64,000 nt of DNA from Bin55 sp964572845 (lineage in GTDB: Bacteria > Pseudomonadota > Gammaproteobacteria > Pseudomonadales > Azotimanducaceae): the NCBI GenBank assembly GCA_964572845.1, contig CAZNFX010000001.1:310001-374000 (forward strand), written 5' to 3'. Position numbers and translations under genes: made by a program. Shown piece after piece: positions 1 to 7,636 of the stretch. Each line of letters opens with the position of its first letter. The stretch's first letter is position 1. The notes beneath the pieces were generated by a model. That model saw only the letters and a list, made by a program, of their open reading frames with translations. It did no database searches and was not told the DNA's origin.

Positions 1-90
1 TAGCAAATTCACTCCACGGAGAATTTCTAGCGAGTTCTCGCCATCGCGATAGGATTTCTCTACTTCACTGGCAACGATTACTTCAGTCAT
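1..90 (-). CDS. lolD: LolD, lipoprotein-releasing ABC transporter ATPase (N-terminal fragment)
   Basis: Only the first 30 codons are inside the window; the gene runs off the left edge. The reverse strand reads an ATG followed by MTEVIVASEVEKSYRDGENS and then LEILRGVNLL, which is the typical opening of LolD (a short beta strand, then the 'L.gV.l' strand before Walker A). The ATG overlaps the stop of the upstream permease gene by 8 bases (ATGACTGA), so the two are translationally coupled. LolD is the cytoplasmic ATPase of the LolCDE complex that releases outer-membrane lipoproteins from the inner membrane. The assignment rests on context plus the N-terminus; no nucleotide-binding motif is visible. 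Confidence 0.8.
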   Translation of the reverse strand, partial: MTEVIVASEVEKSYRDGENSLEILRGVNLL

Positions 91-1384
91 GCCGTAGGAT
101 ATCCGTAGGATTCAACCCCGTCGCACGAATAGCCGGCACGGCAATGGCAATCAAACACAGACCGAGTCCGATCCCAAGCACTGTTACAAAATCCGACAGT
201 TCGAATTTCAAGCTCAAGGAGTGTACAAAGTACTGTGAGAGCAAGTTAATGCCCGTAAGCCGCTCGAACAATGGCAAACCAATTTCCAGTAACCAGCCTA
301 TACATACGCCTATCACGCAACCCAGCAACAAGCCAATTATTGCGATCGACAATCCCGCAGTTAGAAAGGCGATCGTAATTAGGGGTCGCTTGCTGCCCAA
401 CGTTCTTAGGACGGCAATGTCGCGACGTCGTTCAGAGACCATGACAGCAACGGTCGACACCAAGTTGAATGCCGCAACAGCTACCAGCATTGAGAAAACA
501 AGCAAAAGCAAATAGCGAGAAGACATGATTGCGCCATAGAATCGGGCACCCTCGCCCATGCTCCAATCTCTCACATCTAAATCTTCTGTAGCAAGGTTTC
601 GCACCAAATGGGAGTGAACGCTGATGGCGCGAAAGGGGTCGTCTAGCGTAATGCCGTAGCTCACTACCGCTTGTCGACCACGGAAGAATCGAGCGGAGTC
701 TTCAATGTGCATATATGCACTGGCTCTGTCCATAGACGTTTTCGTCTCTATTAGGCCCGCCACACGTACTCGCTTTTGGCGTGGCAGGAACCCAACCAAG
801 GAAACCTGATCGATAGGTAGCATGAGTGTTACAAAATCTCCGGCGGCTACCCCCAGATTCTCAGCGAGTGCGCTTCCGAGCAATATTTCGAATGCTCCAG
901 GTTGCAGCCTTGCTACTTCACTCTCCGCAACGTAATCCAGCAACTTAGGGGCAAAATGGTTCCGTTCTGGGGTAATGCCCGCCACGTACACAGGATGGGC
1001 TCGACCGAAGCTTGCTGCTTCATTACGCTGTTCGACACCGACGCCAAGCTCTGGGTCGTCGACTATCGGTGGTGGCACAACAATCAAAGCATTGCCGCTA
1101 ACTATCTTGCCTTGCGCGACAATCCCCTCAATTTGCGAAGTCTGAAAGAGGAGTTGCGATTCATCAATGGACGCGTGAGTGCCCAACACACTAACATGTG
1201 GCATCGTGCCTAGCATTCGTTCACGAAATTCGTACTCGAACCCTGACAGAACAGCCTGTACGACCAGCAATACCGCAACCGACAGTGCAAGCCCCAATAC
1301 AGAAAGCGAAGCGACTGACGAGAGGAAATCACGGGGAGATACAACGTATCTTGCACCAATCGTTAGCGCAATTCGTAGATTCAC
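83..1384 (-). CDS. lolC: LolC/LolE-family lipoprotein-releasing ABC permease
   Basis: Inner-membrane permease of the LolCDE system, which extracts mature lipoproteins for delivery to LolA. At 433 aa it has the family's usual length. It opens with an N-terminal membrane segment (about residues 20-48) after 'IGARYVVS', followed by a large periplasmic MacB-like domain (about 50-270) and three C-terminal membrane segments (about 285-310, 335-370, 395-420) in the FtsX arrangement. 'VMVSERRRDIAVLRTLG' just after the second membrane helix is the coupling region typical of LolC/E. The start is GTG with no clear ribosome site. Only one permease is seen beside lolD, so whether this is the single LolF-type protein or one of a C/E pair cannot be decided here. 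Confidence 0.9.
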   Translation of the reverse strand: MNLRIALTIGARYVVSPRDFLSSVASLSVLGLALSVAVLLVVQAVLSGFEYEFRERMLGTMPHVSVLGTHASIDESQLLFQTSQIEGIVAQGKIVSGNALIVVPPPIVDDPELGVGVEQRNEAASFGRAHPVYVAGITPERNHFAPKLLDYVAESEVARLQPGAFEILLGSALAENLGVAAGDFVTLMLPIDQVSLVGFLPRQKRVRVAGLIETKTSMDRASAYMHIEDSARFFRGRQAVVSYGITLDDPFRAISVHSHLVRNLATEDLDVRDWSMGEGARFYGAIMSSRYLLLLVFSMLVAVAAFNLVSTVAVMVSERRRDIAVLRTLGSKRPLITIAFLTAGLSIAIIGLLLGCVIGVCIGWLLEIGLPLFERLTGINLLSQYFVHSLSLKFELSDFVTVLGIGLGLCLIAIAVPAIRATGLNPTDILRHD

Positions 1385-1696
1385 TTTGGTAACTAACTGC
1401 CCTGACTATATGGGTACACGAACTACGACAACCGTCCTGTAATCTCGTGAATCATTCCACTTTCCTTCCCATACTAGTACAGAGTGTTTTGCCACAATAC
1501 TTTTGACCTTGCAGATCTAACATCGTCGTGGTTGTGGTCCCGAATCTTCTCCTACGGTTTCCTCCTGCATGGTGCTGAGGCGGCATCGCCAAAGCATCAA
1601 TCTGCCTCCCGGATTGCACCACACCACGACGATGTAAGACGCTTCGGCGTTTCAATTCAAGATCCCTCAAGAGCCTGAGTTGGCGCCAACGCATAC
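1385..1696. other. Intergenic stretch, no convincing gene
   Basis: This 312-base spacer lies between the apbE stop and the lolC start, both on the reverse strand. Reverse-strand frames were checked for the short NqrM maturation protein that often follows apbE; its cysteine motif is absent. An 82-codon reverse frame exists (1452-1700), but its arginine/threonine-rich composition looks like non-coding sequence. No terminator, tRNA or repeat was recognised. Confidence 0.5.
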
Positions 1697-2824
1697 TCAA
1701 ACATCTAGCTCGTTTGAATCAAGGTGTTGGGAATTCCTCCCAATGAACTCTTCCATAGCCGGCGTCATTCTCACAGAGTAGTCGCTCCGGGACTCGTTCC
1801 ATGTCGAGAACAACGCCGCTATGTTGTTTACGACGGCTAGTCGGTAGCCTTCCTCTTCACCTAGGATAAACAGTGCAGTAGCCAACGCATCTGCTTCTAC
1901 TGCCGTTGGTCTTTGAACGGTAACGCTTGCTAGCCCGTGATTCACCGGGTAGCCCGTGGTTGCATCAATCACATGCGTAAAGATTTGACCACCAAATTCT
2001 CTTATGTTCCTATAGTCGCCGGTTGTCGCTAATGCACCGTTCTTAAGTGCGACCTTCAAGTGCGCTCGTCCGGAACCGTCTGGGGCTTCAATCCCAATCT
2101 GCCACGGCTTGCCGTAACGATTCAACCCCTCAACGCGGATCTCGCCACCAATGTCCACGAGATACTGTTTGCACTCGTACTCGCTGAGCAATTCAGCAAT
2201 CTGATCTACACCATAGCCCTTCGCGATTCCCGAAAGGTCAATTGTTAGTTCGCTAGATTTCCTTAGTGCAGGCGGCTCAGAACGAAACTCCAACTCTCGA
2301 TAGTCGACAACGTTAACCAGTTTCTGGATTGTCTCGTTCAATGGCTGCTGCTCTACCTCACTCGCACCGAAACCCCATGCCGAAACCAAAGGCTCGACTG
2401 TAATGTCAAATCTTCCAGTGCTCATCTCGCTGACTTGGTGGGCAACTGCAACAACATGAACCAATGATCGAGGAGCATCAAACCAAATGCCAACCGGATG
2501 GTGGTTGAAGTGAGCTACAAGAGAATCTTGTCTGTAGTTGGACATCACTTCGTCAACGATTCGCAACTCATTCTCGATGGCGGCACGGGTCGGCAAACTT
2601 GCGCACACGGCTGCTACACGATAATAAGTACCCATCGTGTTGCCGCTGAAAGATTCATAGCCGCCACGTTGGCAACCAAGGACAAGCGTCAATGCGCAGA
2701 CAGACAGAAATGCTATCTTTGCCCTTTGCCACGCCTGCCCCGTTGCAAGGGTTTCTCCGTGAATCCTTCTACGTATAGATGCACTACGTCTTCGCTTGGG
2801 TGCTGACAAAATCGGAGTATCCAC
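1697..2824 (-). CDS. apbE: ApbE, FAD:protein FMN transferase (lipoprotein)
   Basis: Transfers FMN from FAD to a threonine of target flavoproteins such as RnfD and RnfG, on the periplasmic side of the inner membrane. The 375-aa protein has a lipoprotein signal ending in a lipobox (LVLG-C) at about residues 48-52, after an unusually long basic N-terminus. Family landmarks: 'GNTMGTYYRV' near the start of the domain, 'DLSGIAKGYGVD', 'VDIGGEIRVEG', 'HVIDATTGYPV' and 'ADALATALFILG' (metal- and FAD-binding regions). The start is GTG at 2824, only 24 bases from the divergent cyclophilin start; no better in-frame start lies further in. The Rnf complex at 27285-31314 is a plausible client (inference). 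Confidence 0.93.
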   Translation of the reverse strand: MDTPILSAPKRRRSASIRRRIHGETLATGQAWQRAKIAFLSVCALTLVLGCQRGGYESFSGNTMGTYYRVAAVCASLPTRAAIENELRIVDEVMSNYRQDSLVAHFNHHPVGIWFDAPRSLVHVVAVAHQVSEMSTGRFDITVEPLVSAWGFGASEVEQQPLNETIQKLVNVVDYRELEFRSEPPALRKSSELTIDLSGIAKGYGVDQIAELLSEYECKQYLVDIGGEIRVEGLNRYGKPWQIGIEAPDGSGRAHLKVALKNGALATTGDYRNIREFGGQIFTHVIDATTGYPVNHGLASVTVQRPTAVEADALATALFILGEEEGYRLAVVNNIAALFSTWNESRSDYSVRMTPAMEEFIGRNSQHLDSNELDV

Positions 2825-2848
2825 AATTCACCGGACTACAATTTACCT

Positions 2849-3478
2849 ATGAACAAGATTCGAAACCTTATTTGCGCAATAGTCGCTGCTCTCGCTATGT
2901 ACGGACTGTCGCAAGACGCTGAGACAACCGAAGAAAATGAAGTGACAGACAAACCAAAAGAGAACCCAAAGGTACTGTTTGATACCTCGCATGGAACCAT
3001 CATGATGGAGCTCTTCGAAGACGAAGCACCCATCACAGTCAACCACTTTCTGGCCCTCGTCGACGATGGACACTACGATGGGATCATTTTCCATCGTGCA
3101 CATAGAAATTTCGTCATACAAGCAGGGAGTTTCGATCAAGACATGAAACCTCGAGACATTGAGGATACGATCAAGAACGAAGCTAGCAACGGCCTGAGCA
3201 ATGTCAAGGGCACGGTTGCTATGGCTCGCGGAGACCATCCAGATTCGGCAGCCGCAGATTTCTACATTAACACTAAGGACAACACCGGACTCGACTATTC
3301 CGAGTCCAAAGGGGAAGCCGGGTACGCTGTGTTTGGCAAGGTAACTCGTGGAATGGACGTAGTTCACGCTATCGAGAAGCTCAAAGTCAAGACCGAAAAT
3401 GTTGGCGGGATTAAGCTCGAAAACGTGCCCGTCGAGACGGTGGTAATAATCAGCGCCCAAAGATATCGAGACAAGTGA
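2849..3478 (+). CDS. Periplasmic cyclophilin-type peptidyl-prolyl isomerase
   Basis: A 209-aa cyclophilin that accelerates cis-trans isomerisation of proline peptide bonds. The N-terminal hydrophobic stretch 'LICAIVAALAMYGLS' looks like a signal peptide, so the protein is probably periplasmic, like E. coli PpiA. After an acidic linker come 'VLFDTSHGTIMMELFEDEAP', 'GIIFHRAHRNFVIQAG', 'GTVAMARGDHPDSAAADFYI' and 'YAVFGKVTRGMDVVHAIEK'; the FHR and the MAR...S.A..FYI blocks are the active-site region of short bacterial cyclophilins. It is divergent from apbE, with start codons 24 bases apart. A TACAAT hexamer at 2837-2842 sits only six bases before the ATG, suggesting a very short or absent leader. 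Confidence 0.93.
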   Translation: MNKIRNLICAIVAALAMYGLSQDAETTEENEVTDKPKENPKVLFDTSHGTIMMELFEDEAPITVNHFLALVDDGHYDGIIFHRAHRNFVIQAGSFDQDMKPRDIEDTIKNEASNGLSNVKGTVAMARGDHPDSAAADFYINTKDNTGLDYSESKGEAGYAVFGKVTRGMDVVHAIEKLKVKTENVGGIKLENVPVETVVIISAQRYRDK

Positions 3479-3574
3479 CCCTGCGGGTCTGCTAGCTGCT
3501 CGCCAATTGCATAGATTTAAGCTACAACGCTAGACCACCGACGACCGGACACAACCCTGTCTGTCACTGCGACG

Positions 3575-3602
3575 TTTGAAGTCGCAATGCAGTCCGTATA
3601 CT
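3575..3602 (+). promoter_or_regulatory. Candidate sigma-70 promoter for the cold-shock-domain gene
   Basis: TTTGAA at 3575-3580, a 16-base spacer and TATACT at 3597-3602. The predicted start (near 3609) would place the long hairpin 3612-3649 at the very 5' end of a leader of about 190 nt. Called by eye only. Confidence 0.4.
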
Positions 3603-3611
3603 TTCGCATGG

Positions 3612-3649
3612 TCACCTGCTAAGAGATTAATCACTCTTGTAGCAGGTGA
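3612..3649 (+). other. Long perfect hairpin in the leader region
   Basis: TCACCTGCTA (3612-3621) pairs with TAGCAGGTGA (3640-3649), and inside it AGAG (3622-3625) pairs with CTCT (3634-3637) around an 8-base loop, with a TG bulge. No T-run follows, so this is not an intrinsic terminator. It sits just downstream of the candidate promoter and could cap the 5' end of the cold-shock-domain mRNA. Confidence 0.65.
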
Positions 3650-3749
3650 TACTGCGAGAACCGATTTGTATTGATCTTTGCCCGTAGGGAACGAACCACT
3701 CTCACTCCCATCTGTCAATGTAGTATTTACGTCGCTTCTAGATTTTGAT

Positions 3750-3779
3750 GCAAGCCTACGCTGGCTTGCAAGCTTTTTG
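3750..3779 (+). terminator. Intrinsic-terminator-like hairpin 20 bases upstream of the cold-shock-domain gene
   Basis: GCAAGCC (3750-3756), a 6-base loop and GGCTTGC (3763-3769) are followed by AAGCTTTTTG. It could end transcripts from the cyclophilin gene 270 bases upstream, or act as an attenuator or thermosensitive structure for the gene that starts at 3799. Confidence 0.55.
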
Positions 3780-3798
3780 ATTGCGCGAGCCGCCTGCC

Positions 3799-4443
3799 AT
3801 GTCTCGATTACTCATATTTCTCGCCGCGCTAGTTGGCGTCAGTCTATTTTGGTGTGCATTGATAACGGAAATCACACTTCGATTTCTGCCATCCAGCTTC
3901 ATGTCATTGGCAATTCTTGTATTTGTAGCATGCGCGTCGACAGGTTTGCTTTTCTACAACTTCGCACGTCGTGTTCCCAACTTAGCGAACACCTCTAGCG
4001 TAGCAACTTCTGAACGGACATCGCCAAACCGTCGCTCAACTAGGGTGAGGCAGGGAAAGGCGAACGCAAACCAGCAAGGTCCCCAACGTGAAAGAGCATC
4101 TAATCAGCGGGCGCAGGGAAAGAGTTCCTCCGGCGAACGACCTACCAACCGTCCAGGTTCACGACAGAACCGACCACCAAAAGCAGCACAACGCAACCCG
4201 GCACGATCACAAACCCGAACAGCCAGCCGTACAAATGGTCACATCAAGTCATATTCCAGTCGACAGTCCTATGGATTCGTTGTGAGCGAGAGTGGCGAGC
4301 AGGCTTTCTTTCACAAGACAAACCTCGATTCGGGAATAAGTGACAAAGATCTCGAAAAGGAACGAGCTGTTAGCTACGAAGTACACTCAGGTGATCGTGG
4401 GCCTGTTGCGACCAAGATTCGACTAGTTTCACAGGAATCCTAA
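3799..4443 (+). CDS. Membrane-anchored cold-shock-domain protein
   Basis: A 214-aa protein in three parts. Residues about 3-25 and 32-55 are two hydrophobic segments forming a membrane hairpin. Residues about 60-145 form a long, very basic, Gln/Arg/Asn-rich and presumably disordered linker. The last 65 or so residues are a cold-shock (OB-fold) domain: 'GHIKSYSSRQSYGFVV' resembles the RNP1 strand, 'QAFFHKTNL' the RNP2 strand, and 'VSYEVHSGDRGPVATKIRLV' the end. This suggests single-stranded nucleic acid binding tethered at the inner membrane (inference). ATG 3799 was chosen over the TTG at 3781 because the membrane segment begins right after it; no strong ribosome site is visible. The stop abuts argS in the same frame. 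Confidence 0.85.
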   Translation: MSRLLIFLAALVGVSLFWCALITEITLRFLPSSFMSLAILVFVACASTGLLFYNFARRVPNLANTSSVATSERTSPNRRSTRVRQGKANANQQGPQRERASNQRAQGKSSSGERPTNRPGSRQNRPPKAAQRNPARSQTRTASRTNGHIKSYSSRQSYGFVVSESGEQAFFHKTNLDSGISDKDLEKERAVSYEVHSGDRGPVATKIRLVSQES

Positions 4444-6159
4444 ATTAATCTCCGTACCGAGGTTTCGCGACGAGTCGAGTCCGCACTCGTTCAGCAGGGC
4501 GCCGAAAACCCTAACGCACTCATCGGCCAAGCGACAAGACCGGAATTTGGCGACTACCAATCGAATGCTGCGCTTTCGGTTGCTAAGAGACTGAACACCG
4601 ACCCTCGAACGCTTGCTGACAAGCTGATCAGCTCCAGATTGCTCGACGACATAGCACAGGATGTAAGAGTTGCTGGGCCAGGATTCATCAACATTACGCT
4701 GGGGGACGAATTCCTCTCCCGATGCATTGCACGAGAACCGATATCCACTCCCGATGCGAATCCCAAGCACATAGTTCTGGACTACTCATCGCCGAATGTT
4801 GCCAAGGAGATGCATGTAGGCCATCTGCGGAGCACGATTATCGGCGACTCCATCGCTCGAATGCTTGAACTAGCCGGTCATCAGGTAACCCGCCAAAACC
4901 ACATTGGCGACTGGGGCACGAATTTTGGGAAGCTCATTGCGTACCTGGACGAGAGCGGATCGAACTCTCAGCTCGAAAGCACTCTATCGAATATTGAACA
5001 GCTCTATGTAGCTGCAAACAAGCGATTCGATGAAGACTCAGAATTTGCGTTGAAGTCCCGAGAAGCAGTAGTCAAGCTCCAGACCAAGGACCAGAAGGCA
5101 AATGAAATCTGGCGAAAGTTCCTTGATGTCTCGTTGGCGCACATGCAGGAAATCTACAGGAAGCTTGATGTTCTGCTGACCGAAGACGACATCCGGGGGG
5201 AAAGCTCCTACAACGACGACCTGCCGACTGTCATTGAGCGTCTTCGGGTTGCCAACATGCTTGTGGAGTCCGATGGCGCTCTATGTGTATTCGAGGAAGG
5301 GTTTCAACGCAAAGACGGAAGTCCACTTCCGATGCTCGTCCAAAAGTCTGACGGTGGCTACCTCTACCACACGACCGACTTGGCGACGCTGCTCTATCGA
5401 GCCCAAATTCTAAAGGCTGACCAAGTCTTGTATTTCACCGACGCCCGTCAAATCCTACACTTTGAAATGCTATTTGCAGTTGCTCGAAGAGCTGGATTTG
5501 TCGATCCTGAAGTCAGTTTGGAACACCATGTGTTTGGGTCCCTTCTCAACGCGCAGGGCGAACCGTTCAAAACTCGTTCGGGAACAAACATACTGCTCGC
5601 AGACCTGATCGACGAAGGAATCGCACGTGCAGCGGAGGTGGTTAGAGAAAAGAGCGGCCATTTGAGCGATGCCGTACAACGTGAAGTAGCCCGCCAAGTT
5701 GCAATCGGAGCGATCAAATATGCGGATCTGTCCAAGAACCGCATACATGACTACAAGTTTGATTGGAACACTATGCTTGCTTTGGATGGAAACACAGCTC
5801 CATATCTGCAGTATGCCTATGCGCGAGTAAACGCCATATTCACAAGGGGCGGCTTGTCGCTCAAGGATGTCGATCAGCATGCGGTGGACATCTTACACCC
5901 AGCGGAGCACGATTTAGCAGTCCGGCTATTGCGATTTCAGGAAGCTCTCGACCAATCGATTGAAGAGCGAAAATCGCATCAAATGTGCAGTTACCTCTAC
6001 GACTTAACGGTTCACTTCACCAGGTTTTACGAAAACTGCAATGTATTGAACGCAAAGCCCAAAGTTCGTGACAGTCGACTAGCCCTGTGTGCTCGAATGG
6101 CAAACACGCTGCACATTGGACTTGACTGTCTAGGTATAGAAACCCCTACGAGGATGTAG
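4444..6159 (+). CDS. argS: Arginyl-tRNA synthetase, apparent ATT start
   Basis: Class I synthetase that charges tRNA-Arg. From 4444 the product is 571 aa, close to the 577 aa of E. coli. The frame contains no ATG, GTG or TTG until 4639, yet codons 4444-4638 already encode the family's N-terminal Add-1 domain (including 'PEFGDYQSNAALSVAKRL'). The codon directly after the upstream TAA is ATT, preceded by AGGA with 7-base spacing, so ATT is the likeliest initiator. HVGH (residues 124-127) is the ATP-binding signature; the KMSK position is replaced by a 'KTRSGTNI' loop, as is usual in many ArgRS; 'KNRIHDYKFDWNTML' and the C-terminal DALR anticodon domain are present. The gene lies in the same frame as the preceding cold-shock-domain gene, which it directly abuts. 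Confidence 0.93.
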   Translation: MNLRTEVSRRVESALVQQGAENPNALIGQATRPEFGDYQSNAALSVAKRLNTDPRTLADKLISSRLLDDIAQDVRVAGPGFINITLGDEFLSRCIAREPISTPDANPKHIVLDYSSPNVAKEMHVGHLRSTIIGDSIARMLELAGHQVTRQNHIGDWGTNFGKLIAYLDESGSNSQLESTLSNIEQLYVAANKRFDEDSEFALKSREAVVKLQTKDQKANEIWRKFLDVSLAHMQEIYRKLDVLLTEDDIRGESSYNDDLPTVIERLRVANMLVESDGALCVFEEGFQRKDGSPLPMLVQKSDGGYLYHTTDLATLLYRAQILKADQVLYFTDARQILHFEMLFAVARRAGFVDPEVSLEHHVFGSLLNAQGEPFKTRSGTNILLADLIDEGIARAAEVVREKSGHLSDAVQREVARQVAIGAIKYADLSKNRIHDYKFDWNTMLALDGNTAPYLQYAYARVNAIFTRGGLSLKDVDQHAVDILHPAEHDLAVRLLRFQEALDQSIEERKSHQMCSYLYDLTVHFTRFYENCNVLNAKPKVRDSRLALCARMANTLHIGLDCLGIETPTRM

Positions 6160-7360
6160 TGGTTGCCGACCGAGCCATCCGTGGAACCGTATAGGTCTTG
6201 AGATCAGCGACAAACTTTCGCAATACGTCGACCCCAGTTGCTTCTGCTCTGGAACACCACGTCTTGAACTCACTCAGCAACTCCTCGCCTCCTGCGGCAC
6301 GTTTGGACCAGACTGAATTCAGTTCTAGGCGCAAGTCGTAGATGACCTTCAAACGCGGATTCTGTGTGGTGATCTTGTCGATTCGGTCAATTTCCCTGTC
6401 ACGCAGCACGAGCTGATGTGAACAAAGTACCTTGCCTGCTCCTCTCAACAAGCGTCGCAACGGGCCCTGGGCAATGCGCTGCTCCCGCTTGACTATAGGC
6501 TTTACTACATGGTCGGCATAAGTGGCCATGACTCTGAATCGGTCATTCACAACCGCCCATATGGTGTCCATGTCGATGTTCGATTTGTCGTCTATACGTT
6601 CGACTACCGGCCCGGTATGCAAAGGCTTGGCCAATTTCATGAAACTTAAGAGACGTATGTATTGCCAGCCTAAGTCGAATTCCCAAGGTTTGAATGAAAA
6701 TCGAGCCGAATTGGGATAGGTGTGATGATTGTTGTGCAGCTCCTCGCCGCACACCATTATTCCGATTGGCACGATATTTTTTGAGGCGTCCTGAGTCTCG
6801 AAGTTGCGATATCCGAAGGCATGACCAATTCCATTGACAATCCCCGCGGCCCAAAGTGGAGTCCAAATCATTTGGAGAGACCACACAACAACTCCGATGA
6901 TCCCAAACAAAAGCAGATCGATCACCGCAAGAATCACCAAGCCTGCCCAAGCGAAGCGTGAATAAAGATTTCTCTCAATCCAATCGTTTGGTGTGCCTTT
7001 CCCGTATCTTTCCAGCGTCTCCTCGGTAATACCATCGCGGTAATACTCCGATCCGCCCCAAATGATGTTTGCCAAGCCGTGTACAACAGGACTATGAGGA
7101 TCTTCCTCGGTCTCCGTTGCTGCGTGATGCTTGCGGTGAACGGCAGTCCATTCCCTTGTTACCATTCCAGTTGTAAACCAAACGACGAACCTGAAGAAAT
7201 GGCATAGAGCGGGATGCAATTCAAGTGAGCGGTGGGCTGAGTGTCGGTGCAGGTAGAGAGTGATGGCAATGAATGTAATGTGAGTTGTGGCAAGAACATA
7301 CAGGACCGCCAATGGAATTGACAATCCTACGACACCGTACCACCAGTCAAAAAAGCTCAC
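6146..7360 (-). CDS. Acyl-CoA/acyl-lipid delta-9 desaturase (DesA/stearoyl-CoA desaturase family)
   Basis: Di-iron membrane enzyme that introduces a cis double bond into saturated acyl chains. The three histidine boxes are present: 'HRHSAHR', 'HRKHHA' (after 'TGMVTREWTAV') and 'HNNHHTYP' (after 'CGEEL'), with hydrophobic pairs between them in the usual four-helix pattern. The sequence around the boxes matches Pseudomonas DesA closely. The GTG at 7358-7360 (then 'SFFDWWYGVVG') is preferred because it aligns with the usual N-terminus and has AGGGG upstream; an ATG at 7412-7414 and a TTG at 7436-7438 would add 18 and 26 residues. The gene is convergent with argS and the two overlap by 14 bases. 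The C-terminal 150 or so residues extend past the catalytic core, as in DesA. Confidence 0.9.
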   Translation of the reverse strand: MSFFDWWYGVVGLSIPLAVLYVLATTHITFIAITLYLHRHSAHRSLELHPALCHFFRFVVWFTTGMVTREWTAVHRKHHAATETEEDPHSPVVHGLANIIWGGSEYYRDGITEETLERYGKGTPNDWIERNLYSRFAWAGLVILAVIDLLLFGIIGVVVWSLQMIWTPLWAAGIVNGIGHAFGYRNFETQDASKNIVPIGIMVCGEELHNNHHTYPNSARFSFKPWEFDLGWQYIRLLSFMKLAKPLHTGPVVERIDDKSNIDMDTIWAVVNDRFRVMATYADHVVKPIVKREQRIAQGPLRRLLRGAGKVLCSHQLVLRDREIDRIDKITTQNPRLKVIYDLRLELNSVWSKRAAGGEELLSEFKTWCSRAEATGVDVLRKFVADLKTYTVPRMARSATTTSS

Positions 7361-7582
7361 GAATTGTTGACCCCTTCGAATTGAGATGTGCAAGAGACTG
7401 CAATGTGAGCGCATTTGCCATGCGATCACATCGAGCAAGTTTGTTGCTTATTGTAATAGCCAAAACGACGTAGTAACGACGCGATGACTAAAGATTGGAA
7501 ATCGACACCTGTGGGCAGCAACGTTTCCCTACATTGCAACATGTGCTCCACCGGCTCTAGCTTCAATACAACGCAGGCTAAT

Positions 7583-7605
7583 GATTGAATTGGGTCCGTT
7601 CAATC
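7583..7605. promoter_or_regulatory. Operator-like inverted repeat upstream of the PhyH gene
   Basis: GATTGAA (7583-7589) and TTCAATC (7599-7605) are separated by 9 bases, giving a 7-9-7 dyad 32 bases before the start of the PhyH-family gene. The spacing suits a dimeric repressor, but it is a single site seen by eye. Confidence 0.3.
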
Positions 7606-7636
7606 CAAGTTCACGAGCCTCAGGAGCACGGCTGCA

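Noticed and set aside
1452..1700. Reverse 82-codon frame after apbE, considered as NqrM-like
   Set aside because: Lacks the cysteine-rich NqrM signature and has non-coding-looking composition; the window has Rnf rather than Nqr genes.
2843..3460. Reverse 205-codon frame
   Set aside because: Antisense to the cyclophilin, whose motifs are unambiguous.
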